From: Colimorpha_A sp045533115
Lineage (GTDB): Bacteria > Bacillota > Clostridia > Oscillospirales > CAG-272
Length of the DNA stretch: 60,339 nt
Reading direction: 5' to 3'
NCBI GenBank assembly: GCA_045533115.1
Contig: JAZSHF010000035.1
Coordinates: forward strand, 1 to 60,339
Part shown: one piece after another, positions 42,671 through 51,034 of the stretch
Layout of the letters: every line of letters begins with the position of its first letter
Numbering within the stretch: the stretch's first letter is position 1
Notes under the pieces: generated by a model
What the model was told of the DNA's origin: nothing
Database searches by the model: none
The model's input: only the letters and a program-made list of their open reading frames with translations
Translations under genes and position numbers: made by a program

Positions 42671-43961
42671 TTCCGTTCTCCTTATTTCTTCTTGAGAGCT
42701 TTTCCTGCTCTCGTTTTTCTTTGGCGTAAATATGAATTTCCTCGGTCGCGAAAGCGAGCTGGGTTATAACGTCCTTCTTTGTGAGGTAACACCAGAAGCT
42801 GTCGTCGGGGATCGAAATGTCAACACAGTCGCCGTTTCCGCGGTAATCGTACTCAATATGCATACTTTCAAGTGCGATAGCGGGCTTTTCGACTGTTATT
42901 TCCTCGCCGTAGCAGGTGCAGGTTAATGTAGTGCCTTCAGGCGTTTGAATCAGCTTTCCCTCGCCCTGCTTGTAGAATTTGAGGGAGCCCGGAAGTGTTT
43001 CGACGCGGACGGTGTCCTCAAAATAATAGGTGCCGTTACGAATGCGCTCACGCACAATGTCGCGCTCCCATCTTGCCCATTCGGGAATCTGAGAAAATTC
43101 GGTTCGTCCGTCGTTGCCCTCAAGCTGACCGAATTCGTCCATATACCAGCTCTTACCGCAGGCAGTACAGATAAGCGTCGCTCCGCTTGCCTCCATCATT
43201 CCCTCGGTTCCGCACTTAGGACACTTGTAAAGCAGTGAATTCAGTCCCTTTGCTCTCTCAGGATGGTCGATCTTTATCTTGTTTTCGAGCTGCCAAGCGA
43301 AGTCGTCGTACTGATATGCTTCCTTGATCTTCTCAAAAAGCTCCTTCGAGGAGTGGTTTTTGAGATCCTCAACGGTGAAGAGCGGGAACATCTCCGCTTC
43401 AACGTAAGTCTTCTTGTTTATCTTGTTCCACTGAGGGCAGGTTACAAAGTTTCCGTGTATTTTAAGCATTACGACGGGAACCTTCAGTATCTTTACGAGT
43501 TGACCGAGTGACTCGGGAAGAAACGAGGTTCTTCCGTCAAGGGAATATCTTGCCTCTGCAAAAAGTGCAAATATCGTTTTCAGCTCGTGCAGACAGTATT
43601 TCATATTTTTTACGAGATGAACGTCCGACACGTACTTTCTCTTGCCGAGAACGCCCATATTTCTCATCAGTATCTCGGTATAATCGCGGAAGCCCTCAAG
43701 CGTCATTACGTTGTTTGCCTTATAAGGGTGTGTCGCCATCATCATAATATTGAGGTCGACCATTGACGCGTGGTTGATAAGGAGAAGGTAGGGCTTGCCC
43801 TCGTATTCCTCCATACCGCGCTTGATGATCTTTGCGTTTCTCGTTTTGAGATCGGGCTTGCAGAGAATGCTCTTTGCAAGAAAATTGAGGGTGGAGCTGG
43901 GCTTTTTCGGTTTCTTTGCGAAATCAAATCGCTTGATGTTCTTTGCCACGGCGTTTCTCAC
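42657..43961 (-). CDS. PlsC-like acyltransferase with C-terminal zinc-ribbon region
   Basis: A 434-residue protein. Residues about 50-230 resemble 1-acylglycerol-3-phosphate acyltransferases, with the NHASMVD active-site motif (an NHxxxxD variant of HxxxxD) and the FAEARYSLDGRT region. A zinc ribbon with CPKCG and CTACG follows at about 250-275, and then an unrecognised beta-rich domain of about 140 residues. PlsC enzymes are normally about 200-250 residues. The acyl acceptor is unknown. It overlaps rlmA by 4 nt and pepF by 14 nt, so all are co-translated. Confidence 0.8.
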   Translation of the reverse strand: MRNAVAKNIKRFDFAKKPKKPSSTLNFLAKSILCKPDLKTRNAKIIKRGMEEYEGKPYLLLINHASMVDLNIMMMATHPYKANNVMTLEGFRDYTEILMRNMGVLGKRKYVSDVHLVKNMKYCLHELKTIFALFAEARYSLDGRTSFLPESLGQLVKILKVPVVMLKIHGNFVTCPQWNKINKKTYVEAEMFPLFTVEDLKNHSSKELFEKIKEAYQYDDFAWQLENKIKIDHPERAKGLNSLLYKCPKCGTEGMMEASGATLICTACGKSWYMDEFGQLEGNDGRTEFSQIPEWARWERDIVRERIRNGTYYFEDTVRVETLPGSLKFYKQGEGKLIQTPEGTTLTCTCYGEEITVEKPAIALESMHIEYDYRGNGDCVDISIPDDSFWCYLTKKDVITQLAFATEEIHIYAKEKREQEKLSRRNKENGNGDN

Positions 43962-44755
43962 TTTCTGTATATAGAAATAATAAATTCAAGCTCTGTCTCG
44001 AGCTTATCTGCGTGCTTCAGCTTTTTGGCGTCGGAGACCGATGTTTTCCAGTAATACGGTGTCATCAAAAAAAGCGAGGAAATATGCTCCTTACTTACGG
44101 TAACCTTGTATTTCACACGCTCATCGCGGATCTTCTCAAATCCGTTATAAACAGTTTCGGCTTCCTCGTTATCGTAAGGTGTATCGTAAACGAGGGCTTT
44201 AAGTCCGCTCAAATGCTTTTTTCCCGGGTGGCAGACGAGCATAATTCCGCCGTCCTTCAAAATCCGCAGAGCCTCCTTGTCGGGAACAGGAGCGAATACC
44301 GAGATCAGCGCGTCGTAGCTGTTATCGGGCAGAGGCATATCGAATATTCCGCAGACGGCGTAGCTAATTGGGTCGCTCTTGCCTCTTTCGGCTTTTGAAG
44401 CATATTTGATCGATGTCTTTGCAAGGTCAAGACCGACGATCTCGGCGTTTTCGTTTTCGTTTTTTATAACGCGCGAATAATAACCCTCGCCGCAGCCCGC
44501 GTCGCATATCTTAACTGCTGAAAATTCCTTAAGAACGCGTGATATTCCCTTTGCGAACGGCTCATAATAGCCGGCTCCGAGAAATTCGTGCCGTGCACGG
44601 CACATATCACTGCTGTCGCCGCCGCTTATTTTGCCCAAAACGAGATTGACGTATCCCTCGGAAGATAGGTCGAAGCAGTGTCCGCTTTTACATTTCAGTG
44701 AATTTCCAAGGCGCACAAGCGGATTTTTGCACTTCGGGCAGAGAAAAGCGCTCAC
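43958..44755 (-). CDS. RlmA-type 23S rRNA (guanine-N1)-methyltransferase
   Basis: A 265-residue SAM-dependent methyltransferase. An N-terminal zinc finger has CPKC and CKSGHCFD. The Rossmann domain has ICDAGCGEGYY and EIVGLDLAKTSIKYA, and ISVFAPVPDKEALRIL is typical of RlmA(I/II), which methylates G745/G748 in helix 35. It sits in a 4-nt overlap chain with yqeG upstream and the acyltransferase downstream. A drug-resistance methyltransferase of the TlrB kind is a less likely alternative. Confidence 0.87.
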   Translation of the reverse strand: MSAFLCPKCKNPLVRLGNSLKCKSGHCFDLSSEGYVNLVLGKISGGDSSDMCRARHEFLGAGYYEPFAKGISRVLKEFSAVKICDAGCGEGYYSRVIKNENENAEIVGLDLAKTSIKYASKAERGKSDPISYAVCGIFDMPLPDNSYDALISVFAPVPDKEALRILKDGGIMLVCHPGKKHLSGLKALVYDTPYDNEEAETVYNGFEKIRDERVKYKVTVSKEHISSLFLMTPYYWKTSVSDAKKLKHADKLETELEFIISIYRK

Positions 44756-45285
44756 CTTTTTGCCTCTTTGTGCATTTTGATATAACGGCGCAGTATCGGC
44801 TTTTCAAGGGCTCTTTTGGAACGGTTGAAAAGGGTAGTTTTATCCTTTATCGGCTTAACGAGAATGGCGTACAGACCAAGACGCTTTGCGCTCCATACGT
44901 CGGTGAATATCTGATCTCCGATAACTGCGGTATTGTTTTTGTCGCTTTCCATATATTCCATCGCGGCGCGGTGGAATTTTACCGACGGCTTGCCGCTGTC
45001 CCAGGTCGCAAACAGCTTCAGCTCGGAATTGAAAAGCTCAACCCTGTCCTGATGATTGTTAGAAATGAACGCCGCCGAAATACCCGCTTTTTTCAGGTCG
45101 TCAAGCCAGCTAAGCACGCTTTCGGTCGGCACCGGATCGTCGTAGGTAACGAGAGTATTGTCGATATCGAGAAGAACAGCCTTGATCCCGCGCTCGGTCA
45201 GCATTTCCGGGGTTATTCCGTATATATCGTCAAGATACATATCGGGCATAAAATAACGGTCAATAAACAAATCTGTAGTCTCCAT
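44752..45285 (-). CDS. YqeG family HAD phosphatase
   Basis: A 177-residue HAD-IIIA type phosphatase. Catalytic motif I is LLDIDNTLVTYDDP (about residue 40), motif II lies in AAFISNNH, and motif III in VIGDQIFTDVWSAKRLG. YqeG relatives dephosphorylate phosphatidylglycerophosphate or small phosphoesters. A PGP phosphatase role would fit the acyltransferase in the same operon, but this is inference. It is the first gene of the operon, 4 nt overlap to rlmA. Confidence 0.9.
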   Translation of the reverse strand: METTDLFIDRYFMPDMYLDDIYGITPEMLTERGIKAVLLDIDNTLVTYDDPVPTESVLSWLDDLKKAGISAAFISNNHQDRVELFNSELKLFATWDSGKPSVKFHRAAMEYMESDKNNTAVIGDQIFTDVWSAKRLGLYAILVKPIKDKTTLFNRSKRALEKPILRRYIKMHKEAKR

Positions 45286-45300
45286 GCGTTTAATAAAAAA

Positions 45301-45329
45301 ATTATATCATATAATACTTGTATTTTCAA
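45301..45329 (-). promoter_or_regulatory. Promoter of the yqeG-rlmA-acyltransferase-pepF operon
   Basis: On the reverse strand TTGAAA (45324-45329), 17 nt, TATAAT (45301-45306). Confidence 0.72.
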
Positions 45330-45361
45330 TAGTAAAGGAAGGAAATATTTACAAATAACCC

Positions 45362-45390
45362 TTGCATTGAAGGGGAATTGAGGGTATAAT
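45362..45390 (+). promoter_or_regulatory. Promoter of the MutS-domain pair
   Basis: TTGCAT (45362-45367), 17 nt, TATAAT (45385-45390), 33 nt before the first start codon. Confidence 0.7.
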
Positions 45391-45422
45391 TATAAGGAAA
45401 ATATACGAAGGGAAGTATCTTA

Positions 45423-46892
45423 ATGGGATACCCGAGCCTGCTATACTATACGAAGCCGAGCAAAAAAGCGTTAGACATATCGGTTTTTGAGGATCTTCAG
45501 CTTCTTAACTTCATACCCAAAAGAGTTGCGAAAAGCGCGTCGATACCCTGCGGAAAGGAGAACATTCTTTCGAGACAGGAGCTTTTTAAGCGCCTGAACG
45601 ACGAAAAAATAAGGGGAAAATTCTCCCGTCTCTACGAAATATCCTGCGATCTTCATAACCTTAATGCGGCGTTTAACGGTGCGCCGACCGATGAAGGCAA
45701 GAGTATAATTTTTCTCTTTCTCTGTGGGGCTGTAAGAGCCTTTACCAAATGTGCGTCTGAATGTGATTTCTCCGATCCGTTATCAAGCCGATTTGCTTCG
45801 GGTATGCTTGAAGAACAGGCGAACGAAAAATATGTGAAGATGTCCGAGGAGCTTGTATGCCTTATTCCCGAGGCGCAAAAGATCCTTTCCAATTCTCTTT
45901 GTATATCCGGCAATAAGGTCAGAATGACAGACGATGTCGGAAGCACCTTCCTTGACGGTATCGTGAGCTGTGCAAAAACGCTCGGAACCGATATTCCAAA
46001 GGTAAAAAGCCCCGAAAACCGTGAGCTTTCTCCCGACATCATAAACGGTGCGGCGTCGCTCTGCCCTGAGCTTATGAAGAAGCTGAAGAGCTTTAAGAGT
46101 GAATTTCTATCTTATTACCGCTCAAATATCGTCTATTACCGCAAGGAGATCGAATTCTACCTTACGATGCTCGATTTTACCGACAGAATAAGAGAAGCGG
46201 GAATACCCCTTACCTATCCGACGGTAGGAGAGGGAAGAATAATAAATATTACCGAGGCGTACGACGTGTCTCTTCTTGCAAAGGGTGAGACGAATATCGT
46301 CCCGAACGACATCTCCTTTACGACCGAAGAGCCCTTCTACTTCCTTACGGGAGCTAACGGCGGCGGTAAGACGACATATCTTCGTACAGTCGGTATCGCG
46401 GTGACTATGTTCCTCCTCGGATGCCCTGTGCCCTGCACGAGCGCAACGATCTCCGACATCAGCTCGGTGTTTACACATTTTCCGAGAGACGAACGCTTTG
46501 ACGGAAGCGGACGCTTCGTTGAGGAAAACAACCGCGTAAACGCGATCCTTGAAAATATGGACGAAAATTCTCTTGTTCTTCTTAACGAAACGTATTCGAC
46601 GACGAACGAGGAAAACGCAGTTAAAATGACCGAAAAGCTGGCAAACGAGCTTTGGGAAAATAGAATATTCGGTCTTTATATTACCCATCAGCATAGCCTG
46701 CGTGAGAGCGAGATACCGTATCTTAACGTTCTTATCGACTTGAACGACGAAAACCGCCGTACCTATAAAATAGCAAGGCAAAAGAGCGTAGGAGGTTCCT
46801 ATGCAAAGGATATCCTTATCAGATGCGGTCTTACCTTTGAAGCGCTTGAAAACCGCTTCGGTAAGCTTGACAATGGGGAGGAAGAAAAATGA
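45423..46892 (+). CDS. MutS-related ATPase, first of a tandem pair
   Basis: A 489-residue protein with only the MutS core and ATPase domains. A helical lever-like region covers about 1-290. The ATPase has Walker A GANGGGKT (about residue 318) and Walker B LVLLNETYSTTN, where Asn replaces the usual Asp. A YITHQHSL switch follows. The mismatch-recognition, connector and C-terminal endonuclease domains of MutS/MutS2 are absent. It overlaps the second paralogue by 4 nt. The molecular role is unknown, and a heterodimeric ABC-type ATPase is the natural inference. Confidence 0.85.
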   Translation: MGYPSLLYYTKPSKKALDISVFEDLQLLNFIPKRVAKSASIPCGKENILSRQELFKRLNDEKIRGKFSRLYEISCDLHNLNAAFNGAPTDEGKSIIFLFLCGAVRAFTKCASECDFSDPLSSRFASGMLEEQANEKYVKMSEELVCLIPEAQKILSNSLCISGNKVRMTDDVGSTFLDGIVSCAKTLGTDIPKVKSPENRELSPDIINGAASLCPELMKKLKSFKSEFLSYYRSNIVYYRKEIEFYLTMLDFTDRIREAGIPLTYPTVGEGRIINITEAYDVSLLAKGETNIVPNDISFTTEEPFYFLTGANGGGKTTYLRTVGIAVTMFLLGCPVPCTSATISDISSVFTHFPRDERFDGSGRFVEENNRVNAILENMDENSLVLLNETYSTTNEENAVKMTEKLANELWENRIFGLYITHQHSLRESEIPYLNVLIDLNDENRRTYKIARQKSVGGSYAKDILIRCGLTFEALENRFGKLDNGEEEK

Positions 46893-48376
46893 AATTCAGT
46901 CTTTTGAATAAAGTCCCCGATAATTTTGCCGAATGTCAGATTATTTACGACATTTCGGCAGACCGCGCGATAAAGGAAATAGTGGACGATAAAAGGCGCG
47001 CGGATTATTTTCTTTCGGTTATTGAAAAGCCGCTTACCAAAAAAGAAAATATACTGTTCCGTCAAGAAATATACTCCGACCTTAAAAGCATTGACGGGCT
47101 TCTACCTGACCTTAAGACTCTGTTTCTCCGTTACGATAAGATAAAGAGCGACTGGCAGGAAATGAAGCTCGGCGCGGTGAATAATAAGGGCTCGGAGATA
47201 AATTCCGAGGCGCTTCTTGAACACACCTTCGCGTCGCTTAAGGTAACGGCGATCTTCCCCTCGACGATCGCGTCCTTCTTCGGGACAATCGGCGAGACGC
47301 TTGGAAAATATCCGATAAAGAGCGAGGGGCTTACCGCAATTCGCGACTGGTGTATCAGCATGACCGAAAACGAAGCACTTGACGAGCTTGTTAAAATTTC
47401 TCAGCGCTTCAGATACAAAGACCCCGAGGACTTCGACTTCACAGTAGCATTTACACTCGACCGCGCTTTGCATCTCTTTGCCTGCGATCTTTCAGATATA
47501 ACCTATAAGAAGCCGGAGGGAAACGCGCTAAGCAAGCTTTTCGGCAAGAAAAAGGACGAAAGCGGTGTCGAGATCAAGGCGATAGTATCGCAGGCAGGAG
47601 AGGACCCCTTAACCGACGCGCAGTATATGCTGAACGAATCCCTCATTCGTATCGACTCTGCGCTGACAAAGGTGACTAACGACGTCTACGACGCCTTTTT
47701 CGGGCTCTCAAACGAGCTTATGTTCTACGAGGCGGCGATACTGTACGCCGAAAAAGCACTTGAAGCGGGAATACCACTGACGCTTCCAACGGTTCTGTCC
47801 GAGGAATGCGACTGTTTCTCCCTCGGCGGACTTCGCGAGCTTGTCCTTCTCTCGAACGGACTTGGTGCGAAAACCGTGCCGAACGATCTGTCGCTTGAGG
47901 GCGACACCGCGGGGCTTCTCGTAAAGGGTCTCACAGATAGCGGTAAGACCGTATATCTGCGCGCAATAGCGGCTGCACAGCTCTTTATGCAGGCGGGGCT
48001 TCCCGTGCTTGCTGAAAGAGCAACTATGAGTATCCGCCGCGGATTCTTCTCGCATTTTTCATCTGCTGAGGAGGAATTCTTAAAGGGAGACGCAAGAGGA
48101 AGATTTGACCAAGAGGCAAGAGAGATCGCGGCGATTCTCGACAAGCTGACACCCTATTCGCTTCTTCTGCTCAACGAGACCTTCCAGACGACGTCATATA
48201 AAGAAGGAACAAAGAGCATATACGATATACTTCGCTTTATGCCGAAGCTCAAAACGAAGTACGTGTTCGTCACACACCTGACTGCGCTTTTCGGCTATAT
48301 GGAGAACGAAAACGTAATTCTTGCACACACGTCGGACGACGAGAACAGCAAGTACAAAATTATTATCGAACAGTAA
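46889..48376 (+). CDS. MutS-related ATPase, second of a tandem pair
   Basis: A 495-residue paralogue of the preceding gene. The helical part is at about 1-330. The ATPase has Walker A GLTDSGKT (about residue 352), Walker B LLLLNETFQTT, and FVTHLTAL. The Walker B again has Asn in place of Asp, as in its neighbour. It lacks recognition and nuclease domains. The 4-nt overlap (ATGA) and equal size indicate co-translation and probable complex formation. Nothing nearby reveals a DNA-repair partner. The transcript ends at a strong hairpin. Confidence 0.85.
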   Translation: MKFSLLNKVPDNFAECQIIYDISADRAIKEIVDDKRRADYFLSVIEKPLTKKENILFRQEIYSDLKSIDGLLPDLKTLFLRYDKIKSDWQEMKLGAVNNKGSEINSEALLEHTFASLKVTAIFPSTIASFFGTIGETLGKYPIKSEGLTAIRDWCISMTENEALDELVKISQRFRYKDPEDFDFTVAFTLDRALHLFACDLSDITYKKPEGNALSKLFGKKKDESGVEIKAIVSQAGEDPLTDAQYMLNESLIRIDSALTKVTNDVYDAFFGLSNELMFYEAAILYAEKALEAGIPLTLPTVLSEECDCFSLGGLRELVLLSNGLGAKTVPNDLSLEGDTAGLLVKGLTDSGKTVYLRAIAAAQLFMQAGLPVLAERATMSIRRGFFSHFSSAEEEFLKGDARGRFDQEAREIAAILDKLTPYSLLLLNETFQTTSYKEGTKSIYDILRFMPKLKTKYVFVTHLTALFGYMENENVILAHTSDDENSKYKIIIEQ

Positions 48377-48404
48377 GGTATGTATTATTGCCGTACGTAA
48401 TATA

Positions 48405-48431
48405 AAAATCCGCCCGTTTCGGGCGGATTTT
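48405..48431 (+). terminator. Terminator of the MutS-domain pair
   Basis: AAAATCCGCCCG and complement (12 bp), TTT loop, four T at the end. Confidence 0.85.
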
Positions 48432-48483
48432 CGATATACGGCAGAAAGCAACCGAGCCTTTACATTTAGAAGCGCAAAATTGG

Positions 48484-48512
48484 TGTACATAACTTTTTTT
48501 ATGCGGTATAGT
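48484..48512 (+). promoter_or_regulatory. Promoter of the XRE regulator
   Basis: TGTACA (48484-48489), 17 nt, TATAGT (48507-48512). Confidence 0.6.
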
Positions 48513-48545
48513 ATGAATAACAACAGTAAAGGAGTAACGGGAACA

Positions 48546-48935
48546 ATGACACTCGGTGAAAAAATCGCAAGGGAACGAAAAAAATTAAACTATACGCAAG
48601 AGCAGCTTGCAGATGTTCTTGAGGTTTCGCGTCAGTCGATCAGCAAATGGGAATCGGATATAACCTTTCCCGAAACGGATAAGATAATCCAGCTTTCACG
48701 GCTATTTGATTGCTCGATAGACTATCTTTTGAAGGAAGAATTGACGGAAAAGCAACAGGTAACTCAGACTATGGCCGACAAGCTTATGGGTATTAAGGAT
48801 CGGATGCTGACCGAAAATAATAAGCGCAAGGCAAAATTCACTTTGAAGCTCGCGGGCATAGTATTCGGCGTACTTCTCGCCGTCGATTTTATTGCGATGA
48901 TAATTTATTTTGCTGTTAACGGCTTACCGAATTAA
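48546..48935 (+). CDS. XRE family regulator with C-terminal transmembrane segment
   Basis: A 129-residue protein. The helix-turn-helix at about 5-60 includes LNYTQEQLADVLEVSRQSISKWE and TDKIIQLSRLFDCSIDYLL. A short helical linker and a hydrophobic segment at the C-terminus (about 98-125) follow, so it is probably membrane-anchored. ATG 48546 is placed by homology to the usual MTLGEKIA-type start. An AAAGGAG site lies 11 nt further up, a longish spacing, and an ATG at 48513 would extend it by 11 residues. Its targets and signal are unknown. Confidence 0.87.
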   Translation: MTLGEKIARERKKLNYTQEQLADVLEVSRQSISKWESDITFPETDKIIQLSRLFDCSIDYLLKEELTEKQQVTQTMADKLMGIKDRMLTENNKRKAKFTLKLAGIVFGVLLAVDFIAMIIYFAVNGLPN

Positions 48936-48938
48936 AAA

Positions 48939-48966
48939 ATCCGCCCTCGAGCTTTCGAGGGCGGAT
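48939..48966 (-). terminator. Terminator of the Cys-rich gene (also reads on the plus strand)
   Basis: A 12-bp stem ATCCGCCCTCGA with complement, short loop. On the reverse strand the stem is followed by six T, 5 nt after the stop codon. It can also end the XRE transcript. Confidence 0.8.
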
Positions 48967-48970
48967 ATCT

Positions 48971-49201
48971 TTATATAAGCAAATCCTCTTCCGTCAATTT
49001 GGGAATAGGGGGCATCGGGCGCGGAACGCGCTTGAGCGGATCGTAAGCGAATTTCTTGCAGCAAAATTCCTTATTGACGATGCCTCGCAGAGAGCAGAGA
49101 ATGTTCTCGTCGTCTGCGATCACAGTCGCGTTTTCACAGTATATACAGTTCTTCGATATCTCGAACGCTTCGCTGTTCTTGTTTTTCTTTCTTTTACACA
49201 T
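48971..49201 (-). CDS. Small cysteine-rich hypothetical protein
   Basis: A 76-residue protein with a lysine-rich start. Cysteines are arranged as CIYC, then a lone C in ILCSLRG, then CC in FCCKKF. A proline-rich tail with PRPMPPIPKL follows. The CxxC-x(n)-C-x(n)-CC arrangement suggests zinc or iron binding, but I do not recognise the family. It has a dedicated terminator and no close partner. Confidence 0.65.
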   Translation of the reverse strand: MCKRKKNKNSEAFEISKNCIYCENATVIADDENILCSLRGIVNKEFCCKKFAYDPLKRVPRPMPPIPKLTEEDLLI

Positions 49202-49326
49202 TCTACTATCCTCAAATCAATATCAAATAGTATTATACACCATATTGCGACAAATTTCAAATGTTTTTGCAAAAAATCTTGCAAAAATTTTGAAAAACGC
49301 GAAATTTTCTGCCTTGGAGGGTAATT

Positions 49327-50172
49327 TTACATCTTTGCGGGTTTTTTGAGCTTGTTGATCCAAGAAATAAGTGATGCGACGATGAACATTATAAGTTCAA
49401 CGCAAACGACGCTTGCGCCCGCAGGGGTCGAAAGGAAGTACGAGGAAATGAGTCCGACCGCAAATCCGATAACGGGAAGGACCGCGGACAGGACAACAAC
49501 GCCCTTGAAGCTCTTCACTACTCTCATTGCCGTCATCGGCGGGAAAACGATGAGCGCCGATATGAGAAGCGTTCCCATAAAGCGCATACCGATGACGATC
49601 GTAATAGCGGAAAGAAGCGCAAGCACGGTATCGTAAAGCCGCACCTTGATTCCCGTTGCTTTTGCAAAGGACGGGTCGAAGGTGACGGAGAAGATTCTGT
49701 TGTAAACGAGACAATATATCGGAATAACGGCCGCCGCAAGTGCTATTGACCAGATAAGATCACTCTCGGATAGTGCAAGGATCGAGCCGAACATATATCC
49801 GTTCAGGTCAATATTGGAGCCGGGCGAAAGTGAAGCGGCAACAGTACCTATGGCAAGCGCGCCCGTCGAAATTATGGCGGTGAGCGCATCACCCTTCATC
49901 TTGCCTTTTTCGTTAAGTCGAAGAAGCCCGAATGCAGACAGTCCAACTGTTGGTACTGTCAAAGCCATAGGTGCTATCGACATCGCCGAGCCGATTGCAA
50001 GCGAAGCAAACGCAACGTGAGATAGACCGTCGCCTATCATCGAATATCTTTTAAGAACGAGGCAGACGCCGAGAAGCGAAGCGCATACCGAAATAAGTAT
50101 TCCGCACACAAGCGCATAAACCATCGAGTCAAGGGAGAACATAAGCCGAAGCTCGCTAACGAATGCAGTCAT
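49327..50172 (-). CDS. Metal ABC transporter permease (zinc/manganese type)
   Basis: A 281-residue ZnuB/MntB-like permease with about eight hydrophobic segments. It contains LVLKRYSMIGDGLSHVAFA, the family hallmark near the N-terminus, and GMRFMGTLLISALIVFPPMTA. It moves divalent metal across the membrane with the ATPase gene, whose 3' end overlaps it by 4 nt. No periplasmic-type binding lipoprotein (ZnuA) is present in this window, so the substrate (zinc or manganese) is uncertain. Confidence 0.9.
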   Translation of the reverse strand: MTAFVSELRLMFSLDSMVYALVCGILISVCASLLGVCLVLKRYSMIGDGLSHVAFASLAIGSAMSIAPMALTVPTVGLSAFGLLRLNEKGKMKGDALTAIISTGALAIGTVAASLSPGSNIDLNGYMFGSILALSESDLIWSIALAAAVIPIYCLVYNRIFSVTFDPSFAKATGIKVRLYDTVLALLSAITIVIGMRFMGTLLISALIVFPPMTAMRVVKSFKGVVVLSAVLPVIGFAVGLISSYFLSTPAGASVVCVELIMFIVASLISWINKLKKPAKM

Positions 50173-50858
50173 ATCTTGCAGCCTCCCTCGTGATCGTGCT
50201 CGTGCGGCTTTGCATCGGTATAGGAATAGCCGTCGTTGCGGAGAATGAGAAGCTTGTCCGCAACGGCAAGAGCACAGTGGATATCGTGAGAAACCATTAT
50301 GACGGTTATGCCCTCGTCCTTAAGACGGTGAATTATTTTGTAAAACTCGGAGGTTGCCGTTGGGTCAAGACCTGCAACGGGCTCGTCAAGGAGTATAAGC
50401 TGCGTAGCGGCACAAAGCGCGCGTGCAAGCAGGACTCTCTGCTGCTGACCGCCCGAAAGCTCGGCAAAGCTCTTGTCTTTAAGGTTTACAATGTCAAGAA
50501 GCGCAAGCTTTTTCTCGGCTTCTTGCTTGTCACTTTTAGTATAAAAGGGAAGACGCTTGCCGCTTGTCAGCTTGCCCGAAAGCACGACCTCCCATACCGA
50601 CGCCGGAAAATCGCTCTGCGCGTCGCTTCTTTGCGGTAGATAGCCGACTCCGTGCTTCTTTTCACCGCCGAAGAAAACGATCTCTCCGCGCGACGCGTCC
50701 TTTAAGCCGAGTAGCGCTTTAATAAGCGTGCTTTTACCGGTGCCATTCTCCCCCGCGATACAAAGGCACTTGCCCTTTTCAAGCGAAAAGGAAAGCCCCT
50801 CGATGACCGACGCGCTTCCGTAGGAAAGCCATAGATCCTTACATTCTACTGCCGTCAT
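50169..50858 (-). CDS. Metal ABC transporter ATP-binding protein
   Basis: A 229-residue ABC ATPase. It has Walker A GENGTGKST (about residue 36), signature LSGGQQQRVLLARAL (about 133) and Walker B LILLDEPVAGLD, with MVSHDIH as switch. The tail HEHDHEGGC carries metal-binding histidines and cysteine, as often in ZnuC-type proteins. The start has GAGG 5 nt upstream. The promoter TTGATT-17-TATAAT sits just before it. Confidence 0.92.
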   Translation of the reverse strand: MTAVECKDLWLSYGSASVIEGLSFSLEKGKCLCIAGENGTGKSTLIKALLGLKDASRGEIVFFGGEKKHGVGYLPQRSDAQSDFPASVWEVVLSGKLTSGKRLPFYTKSDKQEAEKKLALLDIVNLKDKSFAELSGGQQQRVLLARALCAATQLILLDEPVAGLDPTATSEFYKIIHRLKDEGITVIMVSHDIHCALAVADKLLILRNDGYSYTDAKPHEHDHEGGCKI

Positions 50859-50891
50859 TTTGACCTCGATCCGAAATTACTTGATACCGAT

Positions 50892-50920
50892 ATTATACCA
50901 CCCGCCGGGCGCCAAATCAA
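50892..50920 (-). promoter_or_regulatory. Promoter of the metal ABC transporter operon
   Basis: On the reverse strand TTGATT (50915-50920), 17-nt GC-rich spacer, TATAAT (50892-50897). No clear Zur or Fur box was seen. Confidence 0.6.
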
Positions 50921-50971
50921 TAGTATACAACTAAAAAAGAGCAAGTAAATATATCTTTGTGGAAAAAAACA

Positions 50972-51000
50972 TTGAAAAACGGCGGATAATGTGTTATACT
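50972..51000 (+). promoter_or_regulatory. typA promoter
   Basis: TTGAAA (50972-50977), 17 nt, TATACT (50995-51000). Transcription would begin near 51007, which excludes ATG 51014 as a well-placed start. Confidence 0.68.
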
Positions 51001-51034
51001 TAGCTGTTAATAAATGATAAGGAATGTGAATATT

